Assembly (NCBI GenBank): GCA_024734555.1
Contig: JANPWX010000009.1
Span: forward strand, 956,586 to 1,020,585
Source: Trochalopteron elliotii
Lineage: Eukaryota; Chordata; Aves; Passeriformes; Leiothrichidae
Direction of reading: 5' to 3'
DNA length: 64,000 nucleotides
Position numbers and translations under genes: made by a program. Below are positions 23,428 to 35,055 of the stretch, one piece after another. Below the pieces are notes generated by a model. That model ran no database searches, was not told the origin of the DNA, and saw nothing but the letters and a program-made list of their open reading frames with translations. Each line of letters begins with the position of its first letter. The first letter of the stretch is position 1.

Positions 23428-24181
23428 CTTGAAAGAAAAACACAAGGAAAAAGGACCAGATTGCTAAAAAATAAAAATTTGAGTATGTTGATGAAACAGA
23501 CAAGCAATGTTACCCACTGATTTAAGTCACATCTGAGCAGACCCACCATGCCAAGCAGACTGTTTCAAAGAAAAATAAAACAGTAACCCCAAATGTACTA
23601 ATATTTTCAGAGTTATGATGCTATTAACTCCTCAGTAGAGAATGAAACATCAGCCTTGTAACAAGAAGTTGCAAACTAAGATACTACTCAACTCTCTGAA
23701 ATTCAAAGGTATATGGGAAGTTCAAGTACTGGTTTGGACTTCTCTGTATTGAAAATATTTTCAAGTTTGTAATTCACTTCCAAAATGCAAATAATATAGC
23801 CTAAAAGTATTGTCTAAAATCTCCCATAGTCACTTCATCTCAAACAAAAAGCACTAAACCAGAAGTTTAGATACCATGAGTTTAAATTTGAATTTAGAGT
23901 TTCTGTAATAACAACACATCAATATAAAGCCCTTCTACAATATTTTTAAGACCCTGTTCTGGTATCACTTTGGTCAGATCTTTATTTACTTTGAAGGATT
24001 TGCATTATGCTGAGATCACTCTGGTATTAGGGTGTCCATATGTTACACGGATAGTTTCTTGTCATGGGCATGGCTGACTGGTTTGCATGGTCAGTAATAT
24101 AAACCAGTTAACAACAGAAGAGGTTACTGCACAAAGGCAGGCAAAGACGAGACAACAATCAACAGAGAAGAAGAGTTTTAC

Positions 24182-24307
24182 CTTGCAACGAATCTGCTCT
24201 GCATGCAACTCGTCATGGTGATCTGGCAATGGCTGAGAAAGCTTTTTTTTGAATGATCTTAGCTTCTCCAGGGAGTCTCCTATGCCCTTTTCACATTTTT
24301 CCCAGTC
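24182..24307 (-). CDS. SYNE1: SYNE1 exon w31: spectrin-repeat helix
   Basis: 126 nt, 42 codons, phase 0. Begins DWEKCEKGIGDSLEKL, then KKKLSQPLPDHHDELH and ends QIRCK. Acceptor TGCTTTCAG, donor AAG|GTAAAA. Lacks its own start codon and long frame, so it is recognisable only by splice signals and homology. The intron after it (23428-24181) is 754 nt and featureless. Confidence 0.95.
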
Positions 24308-24655
24308 CTGAAAGCAGAATGTTTATTAGACTTCAGTTCTGATCTGTGTTATACTTATGTCAGCTGATTTCCCTAAAAATAACATGCCCTGAAAACTCCC
24401 TCTAAGTAATACTGAAAGTCTCACAGCTTGAGTCATGTGTAGAAATGTATAGAATTTTTTGTGTGTAGGACTCTATTAGTAGAAAAACACAAGGACTTCT
24501 GTTATTAAAATTCTGTCTAGATCCAACTCCATCCTTTCAGCAAAGTCTCTCCCTGACAAAAATAATTTTCCACTTCCTTTCTGGAATGCCTGTATTAAAC
24601 ACACCACTATTCTTTGACAAGAGCTTCATTCAGGTGCATAAATCTCTGTTTAAAC

Positions 24656-24680
24656 AAAAAAAAAAAAAAAAAAAAAAAAA
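24656..24680 (+). repeat. Poly-A homopolymer, 25 nt
   Basis: Twenty-five consecutive A on the plus strand (T25 in the SYNE1 pre-mRNA). No polyadenylation hexamer or gene-like sequence was noticed directly upstream, so it is not obviously a retrocopy tail. Confidence 0.85.
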
Positions 24681-25149
24681 GTGGTTGGGCAAACTGCAAA
24701 TTCGGGGTAGACTGAAGTACCAGCAGTATCTTCTTTAAATCAGGATTCTAGCAGCTACACCCTGCTTTAATGTTTGTACACTTTCCAAAATTTTTAATGT
24801 GTTCAGTGCAAACAAACCCTATCAAGTAACAGTATGGTTTTACCTGCCTCACTGACTTCTTAAAGATTTATATTAAGACAAAAGGATCTCTAATAAGCCA
24901 GTCAGCCTCCAAAGAATGCCAGTTGTGTCATACCAGAAAACACAGAATCTGCATTGAAACTTGCACTGTATTGAAACTGTCTTTTGTTTCAAGATACTCT
25001 CCTTCTACCACTGCCTTTGTATTCTTCTCCTTCCTTTTTTCCCAGTCTATGCCAGTATTTCATGATCATCTTGATGAAGATGGTGTATCAAATCATATAG
25101 CATATCAAATAATATGACCTTGTGTGACAATAGCCTGTGATGTTCTTAA

Positions 25150-25850
25150 CGCTCTTCCCCTGCTCCAGCATGGGGTCCCTACCATGGGAGAGAATCCTCC
25201 ATGAACTTTTCCATGAGCTCTTCCTATGGGCTGCAGTTCTTCATGGACTACTTCGGAGAAGTCCCTTCCATTGACTTGTTCAGACCCTCAGGAACAAAAT
25301 CCAACAAGGGCCTGGTACAGAGTCAGAGGTCCTGCCAGTGAAACAGCCATAGTGTGGGATTTCCATGGGGTCACAGATTCCTTTGGGCATCCACCTGCTC
25401 TGCTGTGGGGCTTCCATGGGCTGCAGGTGGATCTCTGCTTCCCTGTGGACATTTGTGGGCTGCGGGTGGATCTCTGCTCCACCATAGAGATCCATGTGTC
25501 TACCATGAGCAGCAGGGCAATCTCTGCTTTGGCTCCTGGAGTGCCTCCTCCCCCTTCTTCAAGGACCTTGGTGTCTATAAAGTTGCTGCTGTCACATTGT
25601 CTCACTCCTCTCTCTGGATAAAATTGCTCCTCCACAGTGATTTTTTTTTTTCTCATCTTCTTAACTGTGCTATCCCAGAGACACTACCAGCATCGCTGTT
25701 GGGCTCAGCCTTGGCCAGCAGTGTGGGTCCATCATGGACCCAGCTGGCACTGACTCCATCAGACACAGGGGAAGCTTCTGGCAGCTTTTCACAGAAGTCA
25801 TCCCTGCAGCTTCCACCTAGAAAAATTTTGCCACTCAAACACAATATAAA
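25150..25850 (+). mobile_element. Dispersed avian repeat, unassigned (possibly ERV/LTR-derived)
   Basis: A GC-richer block in an AT-rich intron with short internal repetition: GGGCTGCAGGTGGATCTCTG at 25418 recurs with one change at 25457 (39-nt period). The wording (runs such as GGCTCAGCCTTGGCCAGCAG and a T-tract then CATCTTCTTAACTG) resembles a repeat I recall from many bird genomes. Open frames of up to 170 codons on both strands (for example 25354-25866 plus) do not resemble known proteins. Boundaries are approximate and family is not certain. Confidence 0.5.
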
Positions 25851-26165
25851 TATGTGTAAAAATTGAACAAATTTTGTGCAAAATAAAATAAATTTTTGCT
25901 CTATTTTGAAAATAGGAGTGGTATGGATATACTTTATTGAAAGTATTCTGGAAATATCAATTACAATATATCAACTGACATGCAAGCCTGTTATGAAGTA
26001 TTACCACTCCAGTTTCAGAGGTGATGAAGGGAAATTGGTAGTTCATGTACTGTAAATGCAGCTTCTGTATTTGTGTTTGTCCATTGATAAGTCGTTCCCC
26101 CACCAGGGCTCACAATGAGAATCCACAAACTTGCTGAAGAAGTACAAAAGAAATTGCACACTTAC

Positions 26166-26360
26166 TTTTAGTAGCAAAGCAAGCTGTTTCTTTTGTTGCT
26201 CCAGCTGAGTGCTAACCATCTTCCAGCGCTCCTGGATTTCAGTGAGCTCTGCCTGCAGGACTGCCTCGGCTCCACTGTCAGCAGAGAGCAGCAGTTGTTT
26301 CCCAGCCTCCACAGTGAGGATGTAACTCCCTTGCTGCCTTAGGAGAACTTTCTCTTTAAG
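26166..26360 (-). CDS. SYNE1: SYNE1 exon w30: spectrin repeat helices B/C
   Basis: 195 nt, 65 codons, phase 0. Begins LKEKVLLRQQGSYIL, then EAGKQLLLSADSGAEA, helix-C signature EIQERWKMVSTQLEQ, and ends LALLLK. Acceptor TTTTCAG, donor AAA|GTAAGT. Agrees with the mammalian protein over its whole length. Intron after it is the 1.9-kb repeat-bearing one. Confidence 0.96.
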
Positions 26361-27072
26361 CTGAAAATATTAATAATTTTCTGTCAGCTTTGTCCTTTTA
26401 ATTACAATTAGCACTTAATTACAATTCAGTAATTCACTCTCAAGTCCATACTTTAATTGGCTGCATATCCTGTCTTATGCATGAGCTACGGCCCAAATAC
26501 TTCACCCTAACATTTTCACAATCATTCACTGCAGCAGACCTTTAGAAAATTTCTCCAAGGAGATGAAGACATGAAAGACTTCTTTATCCCCATTAATGTC
26601 AGTATCTCAATTGCTCTTAAAGAGAAAGAGTTCCTTTAGAGCCTGTTATGCTTATAAGGGTTATTATTATTATATTCATCTTCCAGCTAAAAAGCTTGAA
26701 GACACCAAGCTGCTGACTAAATACTGTTAACCTCTCATGAAGACAGACACTCAAGGAATCTTTGTTATCTAGTATACATTCCTCAAGGAGACCATCACTA
26801 TCTTTTCAAGGCTGTTTCAGTGTGACACTGAGTGAAAGCAAAACCAGAAGCAAACACAGCTTGAGAGTGAGAGCCCAGTAACTTCTCTCTTTCATGTTCT
26901 TTATGAACTCCACCTTTGCTTCCATCACACTTCTGATGCTATGCCAGTTCCAAAAAAGAACTGGCAGAGTGGACAGGCTGAATCTAAGACATTTTATAGA
27001 CTGTTTTAAATGGTGAGGGCTGTAAAAAAGGCAGGGATTTTTTTCTTTTTTCTTCAAACACACTGGCCATAC

Positions 27073-27307
27073 CTGCACTTCATCCAGTAGCACTCTTGCT
27101 TGCTGCAATGGGATGGGAACAGTGCCCAGCTCAGTTACTGGCTGACAGGACATCTCCAGCAGCCACTTGCGCAGCTTCTCCGCCAGCTCCCTGTAGCGCT
27201 GCCACTGGTGAATCCGGCTGTCAATGATCCCCCTCATCTGCTGCGCTCGGCGAATTACCCCTTGCCACTGATTGCTCAGGAGAGTCAGATTCAGGTTAAA
27301 TTCATCC
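27073..27307 (-). CDS. SYNE1: SYNE1 exon w29: junction of two spectrin repeats
   Basis: 235 nt: completes an Arg codon then 78 codons. Carries the end of one repeat (LLSNQWQGVIRRAQQ) and the helix A of the next (QWQRYRELAEKLRKWLL), then VPIPLQQARVLLDEVQ. Acceptor CAATAG, donor CAG|GTATGG. A long open frame continues through the donor to 26806, but that tail is not nesprin-like and is intron. Following intron 26361-27072, 712 nt, no feature. Confidence 0.96.
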
Positions 27308-28270
27308 CTATTGTACACAGATAAATAATAAAAATACATAGTCACCTTCATATTTTGATATATTTGCTTAATGAAATACGTTGAAGTGAAAAGGGAGGTG
27401 TATGTCAGCCAATTACAAAATACTAAGAGAAAAGCACTGAAGTATCATGAAGGCTGACTGAGAATAAGAACTTCACACTACATGTACTGGGAGAGTTAAA
27501 GGGATCCAATTATTGAGACCTTAAAAACCCCAAACCCTTAATGCACAAAACTCTTCTACCTTCTTCCCAAAAATACAAAAAGAAAATGCGCAGGTTTTGC
27601 CAGTTCGGATTAGTCAAATTCATAGTAAATCAAGAAGATTTCACAATTCACCCCTACTGAATTTAAAGCAGGCATAAGATACACATAGCATTAATAAAAT
27701 TCTCATATTTCAATAAACAGTTCATCTTAGTACCATGATAACCTTAGGAAAGTCCATGTATATGCACAGGTGTGAAGCCACTGGTGTTCCACTGGTTTTC
27801 ATTCATTTGATCACAAGCGTTTAAAATAAAATCCCAAGCAACAATGAATTCCTATTCCACCACATAAAGGCTGCAGGTGTTCTTAAATGGCAGTAGGGAA
27901 TCCCCCAGATAGAGGCAAATCCCCAGGTGGCATAAATCAAATGTAGTGACACTAAATATGTCACTGCAGGCTCCTTTGGTGAAAGTGACATTTTGAAAAT
28001 ACATCAAAATAGATGTACACGTAACACGCTTGATATTCCAAGACAAATCTTTGTCAGAGCAGCAGCCTCAGAAGGTTGTTGTATTCCCAAATGCATTCAC
28101 ATGCCCTGTAGCATTCTAAACAATGTCTTAAGATCTGGCTAATTAACAGCTTAACCACAGTTACACAGCAACAGTAACTTCCACACTGCCAGAAGAGCAT
28201 GATCTGAACACTGCCATCTGCTATCTTCTCTGTTTGGAAGTCTCCCACTAGTCTAAGTATAACTCCACAT

Positions 28271-28299
28271 CAGCAGCAGCAGCAGCAACAATACAGCAA
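28271..28299. repeat. Short CAG/CAA microsatellite
   Basis: Five CAG units followed by CAA-type variants on the plus strand, eight nucleotides outside the w28 donor. Intronic; not translated in SYNE1. Confidence 0.7.
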
Positions 28300-28306
28300 T
28301 GTTTAC

Positions 28307-28401
28307 CTGTCATCCACTTGTCCTTGTTCTAGGAGATGCTGCCCATCAGAAATAATTGAATGCAAAATCTGCTGGCGGCTGAACATCTCTGCCTGGAACA
28401 G
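28307..28401 (-). CDS. SYNE1: SYNE1 exon w28: short spectrin-repeat exon
   Basis: 95 nt: 31 codons plus AG. Begins LFQAEMFSRQQILHS, ends LLEQGQVDD(R). Acceptor GTACAACAG; an in-frame AG three codons later (LFQ|AEM) could also be used, but the first agrees with the family. Donor CAG|GTAAAC. It is reached from w27 through a GC-AG intron of 3.7 kb. Intron after it (27308-28306) is 999 nt without recognised features. Confidence 0.95.
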
Positions 28402-31400
28402 CTGTTGTACAGGAGACAAGGATGTTAAAATAAGATCTCACATTTTAATTCTGTCTGTATGCACTGATAAAAATTAATTTTCATACATTTAATCTTATTT
28501 CAGATTAACTCAATGTGAGTTCTGTCATGACCTTAATAGAAACATCTTGTAAATTCTCATTTTAGAGGTACTTGCTGCTTCTAGTAATTATTATTAGTTC
28601 CTCAAAACCAATATTATAAAGATAAATTATATCAATGGGAGCTAGGTTTTATGTTTTGGAATACAGTTGATTGACACTATAATTTACAACAAAATCAAGA
28701 TTGGGTATTTTTTGCTTGGAAAAATGGGCACTTTTTATTTTTTGACATATTTAAGAATTTCATAATCTTTTGCTTTGTTACACAGACCATGTGTGATAGT
28801 TATATAAACTTTCAATACACTTTTACATTGCCAACAGAACTTTAAAAGAAACAGATAGCTATGCACAGGAGCTAGAAAACAATTTTCCACTTCTTCCAAA
28901 ATTATTTTCCAATTTCCCCCACAAATAATAATGACATAATAAACTTCCACAAGAATTTTAAAACCCTCTTATTACTTAAATGCTACTTAAGACAAAAAAT
29001 TACCTAATTACTACTTAAGCAAACATAACTCAAGTGTATATACTACTTAAACTTATTTTTCAAATAATCTTTTCTTTTAGTAATGGACCATGTCTCTACA
29101 TTCTTCAGGAATATTTTTATATTAGTGAAGGTACACTCAGGCACCTCTGGACCCACTCTATGTTCAAAAGGTTTACAGAGAGATTCAAAGAAAAAGTATG
29201 CTGATATGAAGCTTGAGATTTTTTTTTCTTTAGTTAGTGATGGTATTTGCAGTTGACAGAAGTTCACCCTTGCCTGAATTATGAGCCACTATTCTCCACT
29301 TCTGTTATATGGTGTTCCACCAGCCCAAACTGTGATTGCACCAACCCCTGCATCTGCACCTGGCAGCAGAACACCCACTGGCACTGCACATATAAATCCC
29401 TCAAGCACACTATTCTGTGTAGTTTAGGTCTTCTAGATGATGAAGTAATTTTTCAAAATGAGATTTTGCCTCTCTGAATCACTGAGTTAACTCTGAAGTG
29501 CTACTCAGGTCATACATTTTCTCATTAAAAAAAACAGTGTTGCCTGATTTCTTTACAGAAATATTTGATACTGTTATTTGAATACCTTGGCACTTATCAT
29601 TGACTGAGCCTGAATCAGAGGGAAACTGAATGCTATTATTATCTCATGAATGAAGCCACAATAGTGTGGCACTGAGAATTTCAGAAAGCAGAGCAAAAAG
29701 GCAAAATTTTTATTTTCTGTCACATGTATTTCTGTCAAGTTAGGGGACATGAAGCACAGGAGGTAATGGCATCTACCAGCATTGTTGATACATCGAGACT
29801 AAAGAGAACACAACTGGCTGCAACAAGTCCCCTGCCCAAAAATCTCAACCTTTTCCACCCTCCCCCCTCTTCACAACCCCCAAAATCTGAAAACAAAACA
29901 AAACTAAACTAAAAACCAGCAAAACAAATTCCTTCAAAAGGGAAAATTTCCATATTTTTTTAGGAGGACAGATGAAATAAAAGCATGAGGAACTCTGCTT
30001 AGAGTGGATGTACTCAAGCCCTACACAAAAGAAGAGATATTTTGGTCACCATCCACTTCCTTTCCGTATTTACACTCTATCCATAAGAGGGATACTCGGT
30101 TACCTGGGACCACTTGTCACCCAATTTAATCTCATATGTAGATCACCATTAATCACAGAAATAGGAGTTCAAATGAGGAGGAAAGGAGGGCAAGTGTTGA
30201 AATGCACAACATCAGCACAGTGGGGAAAAAAAATTGGAAATTGAGCTGGCAAGGAATTTCCTTCCCCTTCCCCTTCCCCTGCCAGCACTTTCTCAAGTGC
30301 TTGTCTCAGTGCATTCCCACTGCATGGGAGTCCCAAGCACTGTCCCATGTACTGGAGAGCTGTGTAAGAGTGATTATGAATCATCCTGGCAGACTGATGC
30401 CGGTCAGTGTCAGCTCATGATGTCTGAAAAAGCTATCACCTCCACCTTGTAAACTCCACCAGGAAGATATTTCTAAATAAGGGCACTGAGGTGGTTGGAG
30501 TCTTCTTTGGGTAAGAAACCAGCAAAAGTTATGAGTCACTGGAGAGGCAATAATAGAGCTGGAAGCATTTTAACATCTATCTAGGAATTCAGGTGGAAAC
30601 ACAGTATTTTCCTCATTATTTTCAATAATACAAAGCAAAACAATGTGAAAATGCATCTCAAGAAATTGAGATTCGACCCTTTTGGCCACAAGGAGTGGAA
30701 AGAAAATTCTTAGTGACTATCAGGAAGCACTGAAAACAATACTTTGTAATGAATACGTTTTGATTATAAAAAATGCCAAAAATAAGGTTAAAAATAAAAG
30801 CAGGTTACTTTTCTAAGGATGAACTCCAGTATTTAGAAAAACAGGTATTTGTCATCTTAATTCTAAGATGTCTTTACAGTTACAAAAAAAAGGGCTTAAA
30901 CAGAGTGCCCAAACAATGTTCATCTGCACAGATCAAAGTTTCAGGAAAGAAGTAAGCTGAGATTTCAAGACAAATGAATGCAAGGAGATGGCCCTAACTC
31001 CCTTCAAATAGTTATAGCTATGACTAGACACAACAACAGTAGGAGATTATCCACTTAGTAATGATTTCTGGACATTCAAATCTCAAAGACCTGAGACATT
31101 TAAACTTACAGAGGCTGTCCAGTTAATGCTGGCAGCAATGAAAGGAAAGGAAATGAAATGGATGACATTTGTGAAAGCAAAGGCAGTTAGATGCTAAGGC
31201 AAATGTATGCTAAAAATGGTTGTGAATTACTTTTTCCTAACAGACACTCATTCAAACACTATGCTGTGAGATATAAGGCAGGAGAGGGGGAAGGACATAA
31301 CTCTTCCTGTAATCTGGCCTGAGTCTAAGGGAAGGTCAGCTGAAAAAGTTGTGGGAACTGAAACTACTGGGGCCACATGGGAGCTCTGGTATGAAAATTG

Positions 31401-32107
31401 ACTTCTTTTACTTGATCTCTACCAGGATTCTTGGCAGTAAGAATATGGGTGGAGAAAAAAATGTGCACCACTTGACTTCACAAAAGAATCATAAAACTTG
31501 AGTCTAGTACCAGTAAAAACTCTGAATCAAGTTTTTCACTGCAGCAAAAGCTGTGCTAGCTCCTGATTTGTTATAAACAAATGACTCTAGCGTGCAGCAA
31601 AGACCAAATCAGTTTGTTCTCCAAGGAAATGTTGGAGATGTCTCCTCCTCAAATGGAGGCCCCATGGTGAATTATATAAATCAGTACTTAACAGAAAACT
31701 CTTCCTTTTACATGCTTTTCAAATGCTATATGCACTGATGATTTAGTAAAAAATAAACAAAATCAGAGAGATTTTCTCCAGTTATGAGTGAAGGCAAAGA
31801 GCCAAATGGCATGAGGATCATTAGATTTTTAAAGGAGCTTTGGTTTCCTTGGTACGAACGAATCTGAAGTAGGCTAAACATAGGGGACACACACTCATAG
31901 GCATAATGATGCACAGACACTCAAGTCCTCCTCCACACTGGCTATTACTGACATACTTGCATGCTTCTGTTTTTAAGTTTTCCTCATATGGTGCACATAA
32001 ATACAGTTCAAGGCATGCTGTTGTATCATTCAAAAAAAGAATGTGCATTCCTTCTATGTATAAATAGTATGTGTTTTAGCGATGCATAAATATACATGAT
32101 TACTTGC
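28402..32107. other. GC-AG intron between w27 and w28
   Basis: 3.7 kb. Holds a CCCCTT-type simple repeat at 30260-30280. Otherwise no transposon, exon or RNA gene recognised. Confidence 0.75.
30260..30280. repeat. CCCCTT simple repeat
   Basis: Three to four copies of a CCCCTT unit on the plus strand, inside the w27-w28 intron. Confidence 0.7.
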
Positions 32108-32255
32108 CTCGTGTTCCCGCTGTTGCTCTAAAAGCCTTTGGTAGTTTCCTGAAACCTCTACTGCCAACTTCTGCTCAGTCTGAACTAATAAATCCATCCA
32201 AGTTCCACATTTCTCCAAGAAGGTCTGCTGCTGCAGCAAGAAAGACTGCAACTTA
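32108..32255 (-). CDS. SYNE1: SYNE1 exon w27: helix A of a spectrin repeat, GC donor
   Basis: 148 nt: T completes a Ser codon (AG|T), then 49 codons. Contains KLQSFLLQQQTFLEK, the helix-A signature GTWMDLLVQTEQKLAV and ends LLEQQREHE. Acceptor TTTCTTTCAG. The donor is GAG|GCAAGTAA: only the GC cut gives a phase-0 join to w28 (Glu-Leu-Phe-Gln), while the GT four bases on would shift frame. The following read-through (ASNHVYL) is not conserved. Confidence 0.95.
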
Positions 32256-32555
32256 CTGAAAGAAAGGAGAGATGAATTCAGGTAATTCCAAATCAGATGG
32301 TAACACCTTTCCCACTTAACTGCCTCATTGAATTTATTTAGTCAATACTTAAAAAAATAGCAGTCCTATTCGTTTCAAATCCTGTTAATTTGTGGCAAAA
32401 TAAGCATCTCTGCTCAATGGCTTTGCTCCTTACTTATAAGTACACCAAAGAAAAGGAATTCTGGTCAATAAAATACCTGAAACATTTCTATATTCTGAAA
32501 AAGGTATACTTTCTAACTTGTAGAAAATTGTACAGCAATCCTTATTTATTCCCAC

Positions 32556-32710
32556 CTGAATCTCTCTGTAGTCTGAGATGAGATCAGAGACCAATGTCTG
32601 TTCAGGTTCTGCATCCTTTTGATTTCCTTGTCATTCAGAGGAAGCCTGTAACCCAGCTCATTAAGATGGTCCAAATCAGGGGTCATGCTGCTGAACTTCA
32701 GCATTTGACT
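32556..32710 (-). CDS. SYNE1: SYNE1 exon w26: helix B/C of a spectrin repeat
   Basis: 155 nt: 51 codons plus AG. Begins SQMLKFSSMTPDLDHL, then ELGYRLPLNDKEIKRM and the helix-C signature QNLNRHWSLISSQTTE. Acceptor GTTGCAG, donor TCAG|GTGGGA. Very strongly conserved against the mammalian protein. Intron after it is only 300 nt (32256-32555). Confidence 0.96.
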
Positions 32711-33733
32711 CTGCAACAAACAATAAAAGCGATAACTGGGAAGTTCAGGAATTACACTATTATTGACTTGAAAAGCATTAACTAGTACTTAGTTAAATTT
32801 AGAACGGCCTTGGTTGCCACCAAGTGGTAAGCGATCTCTATGCCAGGGAAAAAATTGCATTTCCAGTTTTCATCTTCTGGTTCCAGACCAGGAGAAGAGT
32901 TGCATTCATGTTTAAAAATGTGCAAAGAAGTATACTCAAATTGCACTGAAGTGTTTTGCTGAATTGGAGATCTACAGCTCAGAGCTGAAGAAGAAGGCTG
33001 GTGTTCAGAGCCGTATGGTTATACTGTCAAAATAAGTGAGCCTTTTTTTCTTGTTTCTTAGCCTGAATTGTAGGCTGGTAAATTGCCACTGAAATTATTG
33101 AACTTTTTATTTTAAGGTTTTGCAGTACAGAAATACTCCATTCACTCCAGAAGTGGAATTCTGTCTATAGTTAATCGTGATAGAAAAATAATAGAATATT
33201 ACAATGAAAAAAAACAGCTGGATGGCAAAGTTAAGCAACTTCCTGTCATGGCCTCTGAAAAAAGGAGAGGGAAAAAAGAAGATCCACAAAAAGAAAAGAG
33301 TGCAAGACCTCAAATGGAGATCACACAGTACACACAATGAATGTTTCTTCAGTATATCAAGTTACCTATATGTATAAATTACATCATAACTAAATGAGAT
33401 ACCACTGAGACAGGAATTGAATAAATTCAAAAAGAGTTGGGAGAAAACAAGATGAAGGAAATCTCCAAAAACTGCTACAGTTTCCATGCCCATTTGATCT
33501 GTTACTAAGTTTATTCTGAACAGTTTGACTGCACATTTCATCTTTACTTTGGGGCAATGTGACAATCATTCCTTGACTGCCATCAAACTTCAGGTTCTCA
33601 GTATTACACTTCTCATGAGTGATAATCCTTTACCACCTATAGAATGCACATATGGTATCTGTGTATACCCTGCACTGCAAATAACCAGGCCAACAGAAAA
33701 ACAACCCCAGCACTTCTTTCATTTATTAGTCAC

Positions 33734-33880
33734 CTTGAGTTGCTCCATTCTACTCTGTATTGCTGAGACATCAGATGAGTGACTGGGATCCTGTTCTTTC
33801 AATGTTTCTTCTGCTTCTGTCATCCAGGTCTCAAGGACTTCCAGGTTCTTGGCAAAGGTTTGGTAGTCCAGGACTCCAGC
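33734..33880 (-). CDS. SYNE1: SYNE1 exon w25: helix A of a spectrin repeat
   Basis: 147 nt, 49 codons, phase 0. Begins AGVLDYQTFAKNLEV, helix-A signature LETWMTEAEETL, then QDPSHSSDVSAIQS and ends RMEQLK. Acceptor ATTCAAG, donor AAG|GTGACT. Following intron 32711-33733 (1.0 kb) shows nothing recognisable. Confidence 0.95.
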
Positions 33881-34872
33881 CTTGAATACAAAAGGATCCA
33901 CACTTTAATAATTTTGGCTTCACAGCCTCCTTATTGACATTACACTCCTGCTTATTCTCATTATAGATTTGCAAACAGGTGAATTGGCTAGGAGCAATTT
34001 TAACTGCTGCTTGGCTTGCAGACCGTGAAATTAGTTGGATTTTTAAGGTTAGAAGAGGATTTTTTATCATAGCAAAAGCAACATTGCAGCAAAGCACATA
34101 AATGTCTCCTCACCTTAAAATAGATAATATTTTCTAACTTCTTTTATTAAAGAAATTACTCTGTTTAATTTATTGCTAGCAGACAGAACTAGTAACTCTC
34201 ATTGCAATTTTAAATTAAAAATTTTTCTTGTCTTTTGTCTCCTTACAGTACAGTGATACTATAAGCACATCTCAGACACTGCTGGATTTCTCTTTTCTCT
34301 CCAAGAGAAGCTGCTACCTTTGTGGCTTTTTCATCCAAATAGTTCCCTATGGAATACATTCTTCCACTCCTTTTTTGCACTTCAGTCCCTGGTGACACAA
34401 GCAATTTGGGAACATCTACTAAACAGGCTTTGACACAAATGGTAGGTGTCAGTCTGGTCACTGACATTAAAAGGAGCGGTAAAAAATCAATTCTACACAA
34501 CATTCAGAATCTCTCATTTCTTTTACTGTTGAAGAAATAGGTGGAAAGAGTGGTTATCTTCAGGGGAGTAGTAGCTGTAGATCCAGCTGTTAGCACTATT
34601 GTGTGCTGAAAACACGGCCACTTGGCATTCCAGACACATGTTTTCCTGCATGACATTTGCTATCCTTTTCCCAGAATTTGGACCTTCTTAAAAGGTCTCT
34701 TTGCTGGACTTGAGCGTATTTTCTATTCTCATCTTTGGCTTTCCGGGAAGTCTAGGAAAAGCTGATTAACAGGTAACACTACCCTCTTTTCCCAGGCAGA
34801 TTTAGCTAACTTATGTGTTTTCAGGGACCACAGGATGATCACATTTGAGGACTGAAAACGCTGTCTGTGTAC

Positions 34873-35055
34873 CTGAAGTGCAGCCTGTTGCTTGCGGAGA
34901 GCCTGCTCCAGGGTTGACAGATTCTGGTTCAGAGACAGATGATCCGACTGTATGGCTGCTGCTGCTGAAGCCTCCACCTGGCTTTTTAGCTCCTCCCCCA
35001 GTTCTTGAAGAACAACCAGAGACTCCTGTGCTGTTTTCAAATCTGTGAGTACATC
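34873..35055 (-). CDS. SYNE1: SYNE1 exon w24: spectrin repeat helices
   Basis: 183 nt, 61 codons, phase 0. Begins DVLTDLKTAQESLVVL, then an alanine-rich QVEASAAAAIQSDHL, and LEQALRKQQAALQ. No helix-C tryptophan: leucine takes its place, as in the mammalian protein. Acceptor GCCACAG, donor CAG|GTACAC. A Met-starting frame upstream (MSLFNVLPQ) is intron read-through. Intron 33881-34872 (992 nt) has no feature. Confidence 0.95.

Larger units (their letters stand above)
24308..26165. other. Intron between w30 and w31, with A-tract and dispersed repeat
   Basis: 1.9 kb. Includes an uninterrupted A25 run at 24656-24680 and the dispersed avian repeat at about 25150-25850. Confidence 0.8.

Noticed and set aside
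25354..25866. Plus-strand 170-codon open frame as a gene.
   Set aside because: It lies in a dispersed repeat, overlaps equally long frames on the other strand, and shows no domain.
26806..27072. C-terminal extension of the frame containing exon w29.
   Set aside because: It runs past a good donor (CAG|GTATGG), and the residues after it do not resemble nesprin-1; it is intron read-through.
34349..34540. Assorted 60-90 codon open frames in introns (this one as an example).
   Set aside because: AT-rich, no family resemblance, no splice or start context, and lengths expected by chance in 64 kb.
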